A stretch of DNA of 64,000 bases from an uncultured Maribacter sp. (GCF_947495965.1 NZ_CANMBB010000002.1:1-64000); one strand, 5' to 3'; counted from the stretch's first letter, positions 43,822 through 54,068 are shown. Notes: generated by a model from the letters alone, not told the origin. Numbers and translations: made by a program.

Positions 43822-46349
43822 CCTTTAACCTTTGTTTTTTTCTCTATAGTATCTTTTCCTATAGATAAAAGATTAGAGAATAGTTTATAAGCTCCAGGAA
43901 CTCCTGCTGGTAATTCTCTAAAAAAGCTGAGTCCTGTATAAATATAATTTCCTTTACCGTAAGGAGCTACTAATAGGCTACCTTTTGTAGCAGCTTCTCC
44001 TTTATCTTTCATTTGCAAAATTGGAGTAAATTCTGAAGACCATTTATTTGGAAAATATAACCCTCTTTCTTGTACCCAACCATTAAAATCGTTCTGGTTA
44101 ATTTGATTTGGGAAATTAATAAGAGAATGATTTTTGGCAAGAATTTTAACTTCAGAATTTTCATTGGTAACCCTATCCCTGGATACTTGGAGTGGGTAAG
44201 GGGCAATGTTTTCAAACTGTTTATCCCATCTGCCAGCAGTGTTGTACTGTATTATTAAATTACCTCCTTGATTAACATAATCTAATAAAAAAGGCTGCTT
44301 AAATTTTAGTTCTGGAATTACATTATACGCTCGTATACCAACAACTACGGCATCAAATTTTTGTAAAGAACCTTTTGTAATTGTGGTGGGGTCTATAGTG
44401 TGTACTGTATATCCTATTTGTTGCAAGCTTTTTGGCACTTCATCACCAGCACCCATAATATATCCTATATTTTCTCCTGCTTTTTTAATGTTTAAACGTA
44501 CAACTTTTGCTTCGGCAGGTAAAAGAATAGTTTGTGTTGGTATATGGTCATAAGCAATAGTTATTAAGTCTTTAGTAATCTCTTTTTCATTAATTTTTAG
44601 GATAGGAGAAATGTAGCTTTCGTTTTCACTCTCTGGTGGTGTTAAAGTGAATTTTATTATTTGCTCATCTCCTTTTTTATCTATTTTAAATGGTTTAGCT
44701 TCTTTATTTACATTCCATTTTTTGTCGTAGCATAATTGTACTGTACCTTCTATATTATTCTTATGCGCTTTTACAGAGATTTCTACCTCTTTAGATTTCT
44801 CATCAGCAAATATTATAACTTTATCGTTAAAACTTGCGGTTGCTTCGGGAACAACTTCAAAAGGTTGAAAAATTTCTCCTTTATCTCTTTTCGCATACTT
44901 ATATACAATAGGTTTTGTATAGGTAATGGGTGTTCCGTTAAAATCTAGCACATATGTTGCGTAGAAGGCTCTTGGTGTTTCTGGTTTGCCAAGTAATTTT
45001 TTATCTTTTACGGTATACATTCCTAGTGTTCCTTTTTCATTTAACCAATAAGGACTAGTAAACGGAGTGTTTTTTGGAATAGTTAAATCTAATTTTAAGC
45101 TGTTTTTTACATTTTCGTCTAAGATTATTCCCTCGTGTTTGGCTCCTTCTTTTTGTAAATAAACTTCTTTAAGTGTAATAGGGGATGCACTTCTATTAAT
45201 AACTTCAATATTTACAGAAACGGTTTCTCCTGGGGTAGCATTTGTATTTGCTGCAAAAGCTTCTAAATACAATCCTGCTAAGTTGCTAATAATTTCTTTT
45301 AGCTCTTTAGATTTAATGGTTTTCCAATGTTTGTTGCTAGATTTTTGAAGCAAGGTATATGCTTTTACTAAATCTGGGATATGCGTAGATGGATTTTTAA
45401 AATTAAATTCTGCTTCTACTTTATTTAAGATAGCTCCTATTTCTTTACCACCATTAATTCTTGACCATCTGGTATTTATACCATTAAATAAATCATGTTT
45501 GTTTTGCGGTAAATCTCCTTTTAATAGTTCTACATACTCTTTTGTGGAACCTCTTTCTGATAAACGACCAAAACCTTGACATAAATGCTGGCTACTTGCA
45601 ATTGCAGCAATTTCATTATTAGACATTCCTAACATTGGGTAATACACACCAATATCTACATTTAACATTTTAGATTTATCGGCTTTTTTAAATTTTTCTT
45701 CACTACCATAAAACCACCATGAGGTATTAAAAAATAACCTTTGCGGTTGCCATGTGTCTGTAGTTTCCAGTTGCTTTGCATATGAGGTAACATCATTAGC
45801 CAAATCAAAAGCTTCTACACTAAGCATAGCAGAAGAGGTGTGGTGGCCATGTGTTGTACCTGGGCTACGGTGATCAAACCTGTTAATAATAATATCTGGT
45901 TTAAATGTTCTTATTGTGCGTACAACATCTCCTAGAACCTCTTCCTTATTCCAAATTTGAAGCGTTTCGTCTGGGTGTTTGGAGTAACCAAAATCATTTG
46001 CTCTACTAAAAAACTGTTCACCACCATCTACACTACGCGCTTTTAGTAATTCTTGAGTTCTTAATACACCTAAAGACTCTCTTAATTCAGGACCTATAAT
46101 GTTTTGTCCGCCATCCCCTCTAGTAAGTGATAAGTAGCCTGTGCGAGCTTTTACATTATTAGATAAATAGGAAATAAGTCTTGTGTTTTCATCATCTGGA
46201 TGCGCTGCAACATATAATGCAGTTCCTAAAAAATTTAGTTTTTCTATAGAATGATAAATTTCTGAAGGTGTATTTTTTTTAGGGGCTTGGGAGAAACTTA
46301 ATACAAACGAAAAAAACGCTAGTAAGCAAGTTGCTAGTCTTTGAAGCAT
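43818..46349 (-). CDS. large PIG-L-family deacetylase
   Basis: An 843-residue exported protein (signal ends near SFSQ). The N-terminal LmbE/PIG-L domain (about 40-330) has AHPDDENT (His50, Asp52, Asp53) and a later THGHH zinc-ligand cluster. The C-terminal two thirds is beta-rich with a ThuA/GATase-like end (VGIRAYNVIPEL, YGKGNYIYTGLSFFRELPAG). PIG-L enzymes remove acetyl groups from N-acetylated sugars. It is the first gene of the gal transcript and ends in an ATGA overlap. Confidence 0.88.
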   Translation of the reverse strand: MLQRLATCLLAFFSFVLSFSQAPKKNTPSEIYHSIEKLNFLGTALYVAAHPDDENTRLISYLSNNVKARTGYLSLTRGDGGQNIIGPELRESLGVLRTQELLKARSVDGGEQFFSRANDFGYSKHPDETLQIWNKEEVLGDVVRTIRTFKPDIIINRFDHRSPGTTHGHHTSSAMLSVEAFDLANDVTSYAKQLETTDTWQPQRLFFNTSWWFYGSEEKFKKADKSKMLNVDIGVYYPMLGMSNNEIAAIASSQHLCQGFGRLSERGSTKEYVELLKGDLPQNKHDLFNGINTRWSRINGGKEIGAILNKVEAEFNFKNPSTHIPDLVKAYTLLQKSSNKHWKTIKSKELKEIISNLAGLYLEAFAANTNATPGETVSVNIEVINRSASPITLKEVYLQKEGAKHEGIILDENVKNSLKLDLTIPKNTPFTSPYWLNEKGTLGMYTVKDKKLLGKPETPRAFYATYVLDFNGTPITYTKPIVYKYAKRDKGEIFQPFEVVPEATASFNDKVIIFADEKSKEVEISVKAHKNNIEGTVQLCYDKKWNVNKEAKPFKIDKKGDEQIIKFTLTPPESENESYISPILKINEKEITKDLITIAYDHIPTQTILLPAEAKVVRLNIKKAGENIGYIMGAGDEVPKSLQQIGYTVHTIDPTTITKGSLQKFDAVVVGIRAYNVIPELKFKQPFLLDYVNQGGNLIIQYNTAGRWDKQFENIAPYPLQVSRDRVTNENSEVKILAKNHSLINFPNQINQNDFNGWVQERGLYFPNKWSSEFTPILQMKDKGEAATKGSLLVAPYGKGNYIYTGLSFFRELPAGVPGAYKLFSNLLSIGKDTIEKKTKVKG

Positions 46350-46437
46350 GAGTTTTGGTTTAGATTGCTTTCAAAGATATAAAGATTAAACCCCAAGTAA
46401 TTTTTTTTAAAACTTCTTTAACAGATAAAAAACGTTT

Positions 46438-46947
46438 TTAGTTAATTAGCGCTACAGCTTTTTGCATCATTAAACTGTTTGGGTATACTAACAATTCACC
46501 ACTTTCTTTACGTAAACTTACATGAAAAGCTTTAATATCCTCAATAAGATAAATAGTTTCACTATTAATGTCATTATCTAAAATTCTTACTTTATCTCCA
46601 ATTTTAAAAGGAAAAGCAAAGAAAAGAATAACGCCTGCAGTTAAATTACTTAGTATGGACCATTGCGCAAATAAAGCAATACCTATTACTGCAAAAATGG
46701 AAGAAAATAAAAGTCCTATTTCTTTAAAATTTACACCCCAAATAAAAGTTAAGATACCAATTGCAATAATGTATAATATTATAGTTACATACTTGTTAAC
46801 TAGTTTTGTACGTATTTCTATAAACTTGCTAGATTCTCCTGTTTTTTTTACAACTTTAGTTAATATTAGCTTTAATATAATAAAAAGAGCAATTGTTACA
46901 GCTGTTGCTACTAATTCTGTTTGGTTTCTTGTAAAATAATTATCCAT
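46438..46947 (-). CDS. short mechanosensitive channel-like (MscS) protein
   Basis: A 169-residue membrane protein with three helices (about 12-28, 50-65, 75-110). The pore-like part is SIFAVIGIALFAQWSILSNLTAGVILF, followed by the beta domain FKIGDKVRILDND. It lacks the C-terminal cage of full MscS (about 286 residues), a form seen in this group. It follows a lipoprotein gene by 17 bp. Confidence 0.85.
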   Translation of the reverse strand: MDNYFTRNQTELVATAVTIALFIILKLILTKVVKKTGESSKFIEIRTKLVNKYVTIILYIIAIGILTFIWGVNFKEIGLLFSSIFAVIGIALFAQWSILSNLTAGVILFFAFPFKIGDKVRILDNDINSETIYLIEDIKAFHVSLRKESGELLVYPNSLMMQKAVALIN

Positions 46948-46964
46948 TAATAATTTTTAAAATA

Positions 46965-47906
46965 TTATAACTTTAAACTGTCTCTTAAATGTAAATGCAC
47001 ATTATCATGTTTATTCCAATAGTCAGTTTTTATAGTTTTTATTTTTTTTGCTGTGGAGATTAATTTTTTCTTGTTTGCTCCAAAACCACTATTAAAAGTC
47101 TCTACCCAACCTTCTATAAAATAAGGGAATTTAGAAGAGAATTTTACGGTTAAATTTCTTTCTAATTCTGGATAGGTAATAGAATAATAGTTGCTGTCTT
47201 CTTTGCTTTCTAGTGATGTAATAGCATTGTAAGCTTTTAATTCTATATGAGACAGTCTAGTATATTCTATAGAGGGAATCATTTTTAAATTCCCAATAGG
47301 TAGGTTGGCTGGGTTAATTCTAATTTTATTCCATATTTCGTTTTCTAAAACCTCTTTTTGAATTTTAAATTTTTGATCTCCATCATTCTCAAAATAGGAG
47401 TGAGACATTACTTCAAAATCTTCTTTATTATTTATTTGGCCGTATACATGACCACACCATTCTTGAGCCGAAAATGAAATTTTTAAGGCATGAGAATTGT
47501 CGTGTACGGGATAAAAACTACTATTCATTATAGAATATGGGTAAATTCCTGTCAGGTAATTTTTTGTGCTATTTAGTTTTAATACCGAAATATTGTTTTT
47601 ATTTGGTGTATCAGCTTTTACTTGTTTATCAGCTAAAAAAGGTTCGGTTACATAAACAAGTACAGCATTACCTTCTCTTAGTTCTCCATAACGGGCTTGG
47701 GTAAGTTGGTAAGAGGTAATTTCCGCATCACCAGCGTACCAATACTCTTTAAACTCTGGATTAAGTTCTTTGTTAGGTTTTATACTGTTTTCTTTTTTTA
47801 AACTTGTTTCTAGAGCTAAAACATTTTCTTTTGTCTTATTCTTACATGCACTAAAATTTAGCAATAGTAAAAAACATAAACTTACTAAATACCTAGTATT
47901 TCTCAT
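46965..47906 (-). CDS. uncharacterised lipoprotein
   Basis: A 313-residue lipoprotein: LLLNFSACKN (Cys21) is the lipobox. The mature part begins with LNPEFKEYWYAGDAEITSYQLTQARYGELREGNAVLVYVTEPFL and has no catalytic motif I recognise. Similar flavobacterial proteins may be labelled 'septum formation inhibitor Maf' in databases (recalled); it has no Maf motif, and the true Maf is at 48875. It is co-oriented with the MscS gene. Confidence 0.8.
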   Translation of the reverse strand: MRNTRYLVSLCFLLLLNFSACKNKTKENVLALETSLKKENSIKPNKELNPEFKEYWYAGDAEITSYQLTQARYGELREGNAVLVYVTEPFLADKQVKADTPNKNNISVLKLNSTKNYLTGIYPYSIMNSSFYPVHDNSHALKISFSAQEWCGHVYGQINNKEDFEVMSHSYFENDGDQKFKIQKEVLENEIWNKIRINPANLPIGNLKMIPSIEYTRLSHIELKAYNAITSLESKEDSNYYSITYPELERNLTVKFSSKFPYFIEGWVETFNSGFGANKKKLISTAKKIKTIKTDYWNKHDNVHLHLRDSLKL

Positions 47907-48110
47907 GATTGTAAATTTTTAATAAAATTACCAAAAATATAATTAGGGATGGCTTTTAAATGAAATAGAAGTGAATTATGTTTTTTTATTTTTTGTAGGC
48001 ATAAAAACAAAAAGTTAATTCAATGTTATTTATATGCTAATTAAGAAAATAAACATTGTAATGGTATAAAGGTTGATGTAAGGCATTACTTAATCTTTAA
48101 AACAATTTAA

Positions 48111-48766
48111 ATGAAAAAGTATTCTTTTTTACCAGTTTTTTTACCGTTCTATTTTTAACTGCACAAGTAGAAAATGAAAATTTTAAAATAGAGAAAGGCT
48201 CTAAATATTTAGGGGGCTCTATTTTTTTAAATTTTTCAAATTCTGAAAACAATTCTAATAACGGGAGTGTAGAGTCTAATAATACGAATATGGGTTTTGC
48301 TCCAAAATTAGGTTATGCAATAAAAGATAATTTCATAGTTGGTTTAGGTATTACCTCTAGTTATTCTAAAAACAATATTGACTATCCCACGCTTAATTCT
48401 AGTGATAATGAAAATACATCAACAAGTATTGGTGTTTTGCCATTCATAAGAGGGTATAAAAGTTTAGGAAGCAGGCTGGCAATTTATGTGCAAGCAGAAG
48501 TTAATTATTCAAAAAATTGGAGAAATATAACATCTTCTAATTCTCCAGAGTATACGAATGATGGGAGAAGTATTTTTGTTGGTTTTCGTCCAGGAATTTC
48601 TTTTTTAATTTCGAATAAATTAGCATTAGAAGCGGGTATTGGGGCATTAGGATATTCGTCTTTTAAAACAGAAGAAGAAAATCAATTTAATGAAAATAAA
48701 AGCGATTCTTTTAATTTTTCATTAGACACATCTAATTTACTTTTTGGTATGGCTTATTATTTTTAA
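48111..48766 (+). pseudogene. outer-membrane beta-barrel protein with a signal-peptide frameshift
   Basis: An ATG at 48111 opens a signal peptide (MKKYSF) that stops at TAA after 15 codons. A different frame is open from 48113 to 48766 and holds the mature barrel, ending in YYF. One more T in the T6 run (48125-48130) would join them, giving MKKYSFFTSFFTV..TAQ and a normal 218-residue porin-like protein (SIGVLPFIRGY, LALEAGIGALGY). The body is intact, so this may be a fresh mutation, a phase-variable tract or a sequencing slip. Confidence 0.75.
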
Positions 48767-48836
48767 TAAAAGAAAGCATATAAACTGTCTGGCTAACTCT
48801 CAGCGAGTTTAAATTTCAATTATGGAGTAAATTATT

Positions 48837-48875
48837 AATGATTCTAGGTTTCTAGTACGAACCTAGAATCATTTT
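48837..48875. terminator. bidirectional terminator between barrel gene and maf
   Basis: AATGATTCTAGGTT pairs exactly with AACCTAGAATCATT (14 bp) around a 9-base loop, with T-run on the plus strand. The right arm reaches the maf stop codon. Confidence 0.85.
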
Positions 48876-49462
48876 TATTTAGTAATTTCTTCTAAATAAT
48901 TATATACTAGTTGTGTTGGCAAACCTACCACATTAGTGTAAGAACCTTCTATTTTTTCAATAGCAATAAGACCAATCCATTCTTGAATACCATACGCACC
49001 TGCTTTGTCAAAAGGTTTGTAATTTTCTATATAATACCAAATTTCATCATCACTTAATTCTTTAAATTTTACTTTGGTTGTATGGTTAACAGTTGTTTGT
49101 TTTGTTGAAGTAGTAAAACATACGGATGTTATGACTTTATGCCAATCTCCAGATAATTTCCGTAACATTTCAAAGGCTTCCTCTGCATTGGCAGCTTTTG
49201 CTAAAGATTCATTATTATACCAAACAACAGTGTCTGATGTTATTAGAATTTCATTAGCTAGTAAAGTTTCTTTTTGAGGAGATGCTTTTAATTCTGCTAA
49301 ATAATCAGAAATTTCCTCCCCTTTTAAATTATCAGGATAAACTTCAACAACATCTTTTAAACGTACTTCAAAAGGAATTCCTAAATCTTTAAAAAATTGT
49401 TGTCTTCTAGGGGATCCGGATGCTAAAATTATTTTATACTTTTCTAATTTTTGTAAAAGCAT
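48875..49462 (-). CDS. maf: Maf-family nucleoside triphosphate pyrophosphatase
   Basis: A 195-residue protein with the Maf signature ILASGSPRRQQF and later ITSDTVVWYN and GKAGAYGIQEW-like FDKAGAYGIQ. It hydrolyses non-canonical or modified NTPs. I place the start at ATG 49462 (MLLQKL), one base after the KdsC-like stop, instead of 14 codons upstream within that gene. It is last in a DUF2520-kdsC-maf operon. Confidence 0.94.
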   Translation of the reverse strand: MLLQKLEKYKIILASGSPRRQQFFKDLGIPFEVRLKDVVEVYPDNLKGEEISDYLAELKASPQKETLLANEILITSDTVVWYNNESLAKAANAEEAFEMLRKLSGDWHKVITSVCFTTSTKQTTVNHTTKVKFKELSDDEIWYYIENYKPFDKAGAYGIQEWIGLIAIEKIEGSYTNVVGLPTQLVYNYLEEITK

Positions 49463-49463
49463 A

Positions 49464-49991
49464 TTAATCGTTTGATGCACTGTAGTTACCCAACCAATCT
49501 CCACGGACTTTAAGTACTTGCTCTATGACATCTCTTACGCAAGCATGGCCGCCATTTTTATGAGAAATATATTTTGAAACTGCTTTTACTTCGGGGATTG
49601 CATCTTGCGGGCAAGTAGATAAACCTACATATTCTAATGGAGGGACATCGGGCATATCATCTCCCATATAAAGAACATTTTTAGGAGCAATATTATTAGC
49701 GGTTAAATATTCTTGTAAAGGCTCCATTTTTAAATGCGCGCCCATATAAATATCTTTTACACCAAGTCCTTGAAGTCTAATTTTAACCCCTTCATTTGTT
49801 CCTCCAGAAATTATACAAACATTATACCCCTTTTTTATAGCAACTTTTAAAGCATAACCGTCTTTTACGCTCATTGTACGTAGCATTTCTCCAGAGGTTG
49901 TAACTTGTACAGTACCATCTGTAAATACACCATCTACATCAAAAACAAAAGTTGTAATGTTTTCTAGGTACTCTTTATAACTCTTTTCCAT
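49464..49991 (-). CDS. KdsC-like HAD phosphatase (KDO 8-P phosphatase family)
   Basis: A 175-residue HAD-superfamily protein of the short C0 type: FVFDVDGVFTDG (Asp nucleophile pair), SGGTNEGVKIRLQ, and YMGDDMPDVPPLEYVG. It probably makes KDO for lipopolysaccharide, though tetramer partners are not visible. It overlaps the DUF2520 gene by 17 bp. Confidence 0.9.
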   Translation of the reverse strand: MEKSYKEYLENITTFVFDVDGVFTDGTVQVTTSGEMLRTMSVKDGYALKVAIKKGYNVCIISGGTNEGVKIRLQGLGVKDIYMGAHLKMEPLQEYLTANNIAPKNVLYMGDDMPDVPPLEYVGLSTCPQDAIPEVKAVSKYISHKNGGHACVRDVIEQVLKVRGDWLGNYSASND

Positions 49992-50739
49992 ATTTATTTA
50001 GAATTGCATCTGTTATAACATTATATATTTTTAGATGCTCTTTATTATTAATTTGAGATTTATGCGTGTCTATTGTTTTATAGTCACCTCTGCGGGCTGG
50101 GCCAGTTAAAATAGTTTCTGGATCAAATAGTGTTCCCTTTTTTGCTGTTTCTAGGATTAAAGGTTTTATAATATCAAAAGACAAGTCGTTTTTCTCACAA
50201 ATATCACTTCCTATTTGATACATGTAGTTGCTAAAGTTATTTATAAAAACAGCGGTTAAGTGTAATTTTTTTCTTTGCTCTGAGGTAACATCGTATACAG
50301 TATCTGATATTATATTGGCTAATTTTTTTAAAAGCATACTACTTTGATTATTATTTGCTTCAATACACATAGGTACACTCTTAAAATCTACAGGATAATT
50401 TTTTGTAAATGTTTGTAGCGGATAAAAAACACCATGATTAGGATTGTTTTGCAATACATTCATAGGTATACTCCCAGCTGTGTGGGCAACTATACCTTTT
50501 TTATCCTTAAGGAAAGAAGCTACTTTTTCAACAGCAGAATCGCTAACTGCTATGATATAAAAATCCGCATTTTTAATATTATTAAAGTTGGTTTGGGTCT
50601 CTGTTTTTTCCTTAAAAAACTCTAAAGCTTTACTATTTCTGCCTACTACTTGGGTAATGGTAATATTAGTGTAGGTAGTAAATACATTAAACAAATGTTG
50701 CGCAATATTTCCTGTGCCTAAAATTACTACTTGTAACAT
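49975..50739 (-). CDS. Rossmann-like and DUF2520 domain protein
   Basis: A 254-residue protein. An N-terminal NAD-binding fold (VVILGTGNIAQHLFNVF) and a helical DUF2520 C-terminal part (LTAVFINNFSNYMYQIGSDIC, then ILTGPARRGD). It resembles ProC-like or ketopantoate-reductase-like dehydrogenases. Its substrate is not known. It leads the operon with KdsC and Maf. Confidence 0.88.
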   Translation of the reverse strand: MLQVVILGTGNIAQHLFNVFTTYTNITITQVVGRNSKALEFFKEKTETQTNFNNIKNADFYIIAVSDSAVEKVASFLKDKKGIVAHTAGSIPMNVLQNNPNHGVFYPLQTFTKNYPVDFKSVPMCIEANNNQSSMLLKKLANIISDTVYDVTSEQRKKLHLTAVFINNFSNYMYQIGSDICEKNDLSFDIIKPLILETAKKGTLFDPETILTGPARRGDYKTIDTHKSQINNKEHLKIYNVITDAILNKYGKEL

Positions 50740-50814
50740 ACTGCTAAATTAAGGATATATTTACTCTTAATAAAGCAAATTATAAGTCAATTAAAACGAA
50801 ACGTTGTAATTATT

Positions 50815-50833
50815 TTAACAGTAATATTGTTAA
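50815..50833. promoter_or_regulatory. small inverted repeat in divergent DUF2520 / ccsBA region
   Basis: TTAACA and TGTTAA with a 7-bp spacer lie midway between the two starts. It could be an operator, but short A/T-rich inverted repeats are frequent in this genome. Confidence 0.25.
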
Positions 50834-50888
50834 TAATACTCGCAAAAAGGCTGTATTTTTACTAGCTGAAAATTAACTCATTTTTGTA

Positions 50889-53800
50889 ATGACCAACATA
50901 CTTAAAAAATTCTTTTTCTCTACACGTTTAATGTCTGTTCTATTTATTGTATTTGCAACAGCAATGGCATTTGGAACTTTTATAGAAAGTTGGTATAGTA
51001 CAGAAACCGCAAGAATCTGGATTTATAATACTACTTGGTTTGAGGCTATAATGGTGTTTTTTGTGATTAATTTTGTGGGGAATATTTTTAGGTACAAACT
51101 TTTAAGAAAAGAAAAGTGGCCAGTTTTAGTATTACACCTTTCTTGGATATTAATAATTTTAGGTGCTTTTGTAACTAGGTATATTAGTTTTGAGGGTATG
51201 ATGCCTATTAGAGAAGGCAATACAGAAAAAGTATTTTATTCTGATAAAACGTATTTAACCGTATTTGTTGATGGGGAAATAAATGGAGAACCTAAGAGAA
51301 AGGTTCTTGAAGATGATTTAATTGTTACCCCTGAAGCATTAAAATCTAACTTACCTTGGAAATCCGATTATAATCATCAAGATTTTACAATTTCTTATGT
51401 AGATTTTATAAAAGGGGCTAAATTAGGTTTGGTGCCAAGTACTACCGGAAACTTCTTTTTAAAAATTGTTGAAGCGGGTAATGGACAAAGACATGACCAT
51501 TATTTAGAGAGTGGTAAAGTAGTAAGCATTCATAATGTTCTATTTGCTTTAAATAAAAGTACAGAAGGTGCTATTAATATTTTTGCTAAAGATGGTTCTT
51601 ATAGTATAAAATCTCCGTTTGAAGGTAATTTTATGAGAATGGCAGACCAAATGCAGGGTACTGTTATAAAAGATAGTTTGCAAGAGCTACAATTAAGGTC
51701 TTTATATAACACAGCAGGTATGCAATTTGTAATTCCAGACCCAATTACACAAGGAGAATATGGAGTAGTACCATTACCAGAAGAAGAAATTACAAAAGCT
51801 AGTCAAGATGCCTTAGTTGTAAAAATTGAGAGTAATGGTGAAGTATTAGAAAAGAAAATACTTGGAGGAAAAGGAACATCAAATTTTACAGATAAAATAA
51901 AAGTTGGAGGTTTAGATTTTGCTTTAGCCTATGGTTCTAAAGTATACGAGCTTCCTTTTAGTATAAAACTTAACGATTTTATTGCCGAAAAATATCCTGG
52001 TACAGAAAAAGGCTATGCCTCTTTTATGAGTAAAGTTACTATTGAAGATGAACGCCCTTTTGATTATAAAATATTTATGAACCATGTATTAGACCATCAA
52101 GGGTATCGTTTTTTTCAAGCAAGTTTTGATCCAGATGAAAAAGGAACTGTTCTTTCTGTAAATCATGATTTTTGGGGAACTTGGATAACCTATATAGGAT
52201 ATACACTTTTATATATTGGATTGTTAGGAACTATTTTCTTTGGAAAAACTCGATTTAGAGATTTAGTAGAAAAACTAAATAAAATAAAAGCAAAAAAAGG
52301 CGCACTTACTTTAGTAATACTATTAAGTTCTACAGTATCTGTTTTAAGTCAAGAACATAGCGCAAATGATGGACATAATCATAATAACGAACCCACTATT
52401 ACGCAAATAGACTCTGTTTTAATGGCTACTATTGTTTCTAAAGAGCATGCCGAGAAATTTGGGAAACTAGTGATACAGGATGAGAGTGGTAGAATGAAAC
52501 CCATAAATACATTTTCATCAGAATTATTAAGAAAACTTAGTTTAAAGGATACTTATAAAGATTTAAATGCAGACCAAGTATTTTTATCTATGATGATGAA
52601 TCCTGCTATATGGTATAATACGGAGTTTATTGCGGTAGATAAGAAAAAACAAAATGATAGTATTAGAAAAACAATAGGTGTAGAAAAGGGTAAAGAATTT
52701 GTAAAGGCTACAGACTTTTTTGATAGCAAAGGAAACTATAAATTAGAACCCTTTTTAAAAGATGCCACAGGCACAAATAATCCTAATAAGTTTCAGCAAG
52801 ATATAAAAGATGCTAATATTAGACTTAGCTTATTAAACCAAGCGTTGAGTGGGCAAATCGTAAAGATTTTTCCATTGTTAAATGATGAGAATAATAAGTG
52901 GATATCTGCAGTAGAATATAGGGGAGGACAATACCAAGTTGCAGATTCTTTATATGCCAACTTTGTTAAAAATGCAGTGCCTTATTATTTAATGACTTTA
53001 TCTAAAGCAAAAAAATCTGGTAACTATGCAGAAGCAGATAAGTTATTAGATGCTTTTAAACAAAACCAGAAAAACCACGGTGAAGAAGTTTTACCTTCAG
53101 ATGAAAAGGTAAATGCTGAAGTAATTTATAATAAGCTTAATATTTTTAATCGCTTATATAAATATTATGCTTTAATAGGTGTTTTGATGTTTTTTACATT
53201 AATATTTCAAATTTTTAAAGACCGTGAAATATGGAAAATTGGAATTTACGCTTTTAAAGGTGTAATTGTTATTTTCTTTTTGTGGCATACCGCAGGTTTA
53301 ATAATGCGTTGGTATATATCTGGTCATGCTCCTTGGAGTGATGCTTATGAAAGTATATTATATGTTGCTTGGGCTACTATGGCAATGGGGTTATTTTTAG
53401 GAAGAAAAAATAATATGACAATTGCTGCAACTGCATTTGTTACCTCTATGTTATTATGGATAGCGCACCAAAGTTGGGTAGATCCATCTATAGCAAATTT
53501 ACAACCGGTTTTAGATAGTTATTGGTTAATGATACATGTTGCTGTAATTGTAGGTAGTTATGGTCCCTTAACTGTTGGTATGATCTTAGGTGTAGTTTCT
53601 TTATTACTTATGGTTTTAACGAATAAGAAGAATAAGAAAAGAATGGATATTAACCTACAGGAACTAACAATTATTAATGAAATGGCTTTAACTGTAGGCT
53701 TAATAATGCTAACAATTGGAAACTTTCTTGGTGGACAATGGGCAAATGAAAGTTGGGGTCGTTATTGGGGATGGGACCCAAAAGAAACTTGGGCATTAGT

Positions 53801-54068
53801 ATCTATTATGATTTATGCCTTTGTAATACATACAAGACTAGTTCCTGGTTTAAGAGGTAAATGGACTTTTAACTTTTTAAGTGTTGTAGCATTTGGTTCT
53901 ATTATGATGACCTATTTTGGTGTAAACTTTTATCTGGTTGGCTTGCATAGTTATGCTAGTGGAGATCAAGTTATAACCCCAAATTTTATTTACTATACTG
54001 TTTTTGGAGTTTTTGTTTTAGGAGCAGTAAGTTATTGGAGATATAAAGTAAATTTTAGTAAAAAATAA
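50889..54068 (+). CDS. fused ResB-CcsA cytochrome c maturation protein
   Basis: A 1059-residue membrane protein. The N-terminal ResB/CcsB part (about 1-480) has several helices and a large outer domain; a linker region of about 300 residues follows; the C-terminal CcsA part (about 750-1059) has eight hydrophobic helices and the WWD haem-handling motif WGRYWGWDPKETWALVS near residue 955. It attaches haem to CxxCH apocytochromes outside the membrane (System II). The cytochrome at 5724 is one likely client. It stands alone, with bshB1 following by 53 bp. Confidence 0.95.
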   Translation: MTNILKKFFFSTRLMSVLFIVFATAMAFGTFIESWYSTETARIWIYNTTWFEAIMVFFVINFVGNIFRYKLLRKEKWPVLVLHLSWILIILGAFVTRYISFEGMMPIREGNTEKVFYSDKTYLTVFVDGEINGEPKRKVLEDDLIVTPEALKSNLPWKSDYNHQDFTISYVDFIKGAKLGLVPSTTGNFFLKIVEAGNGQRHDHYLESGKVVSIHNVLFALNKSTEGAINIFAKDGSYSIKSPFEGNFMRMADQMQGTVIKDSLQELQLRSLYNTAGMQFVIPDPITQGEYGVVPLPEEEITKASQDALVVKIESNGEVLEKKILGGKGTSNFTDKIKVGGLDFALAYGSKVYELPFSIKLNDFIAEKYPGTEKGYASFMSKVTIEDERPFDYKIFMNHVLDHQGYRFFQASFDPDEKGTVLSVNHDFWGTWITYIGYTLLYIGLLGTIFFGKTRFRDLVEKLNKIKAKKGALTLVILLSSTVSVLSQEHSANDGHNHNNEPTITQIDSVLMATIVSKEHAEKFGKLVIQDESGRMKPINTFSSELLRKLSLKDTYKDLNADQVFLSMMMNPAIWYNTEFIAVDKKKQNDSIRKTIGVEKGKEFVKATDFFDSKGNYKLEPFLKDATGTNNPNKFQQDIKDANIRLSLLNQALSGQIVKIFPLLNDENNKWISAVEYRGGQYQVADSLYANFVKNAVPYYLMTLSKAKKSGNYAEADKLLDAFKQNQKNHGEEVLPSDEKVNAEVIYNKLNIFNRLYKYYALIGVLMFFTLIFQIFKDREIWKIGIYAFKGVIVIFFLWHTAGLIMRWYISGHAPWSDAYESILYVAWATMAMGLFLGRKNNMTIAATAFVTSMLLWIAHQSWVDPSIANLQPVLDSYWLMIHVAVIVGSYGPLTVGMILGVVSLLLMVLTNKKNKKRMDINLQELTIINEMALTVGLIMLTIGNFLGGQWANESWGRYWGWDPKETWALVSIMIYAFVIHTRLVPGLRGKWTFNFLSVVAFGSIMMTYFGVNFYLVGLHSYASGDQVITPNFIYYTVFGVFVLGAVSYWRYKVNFSKK

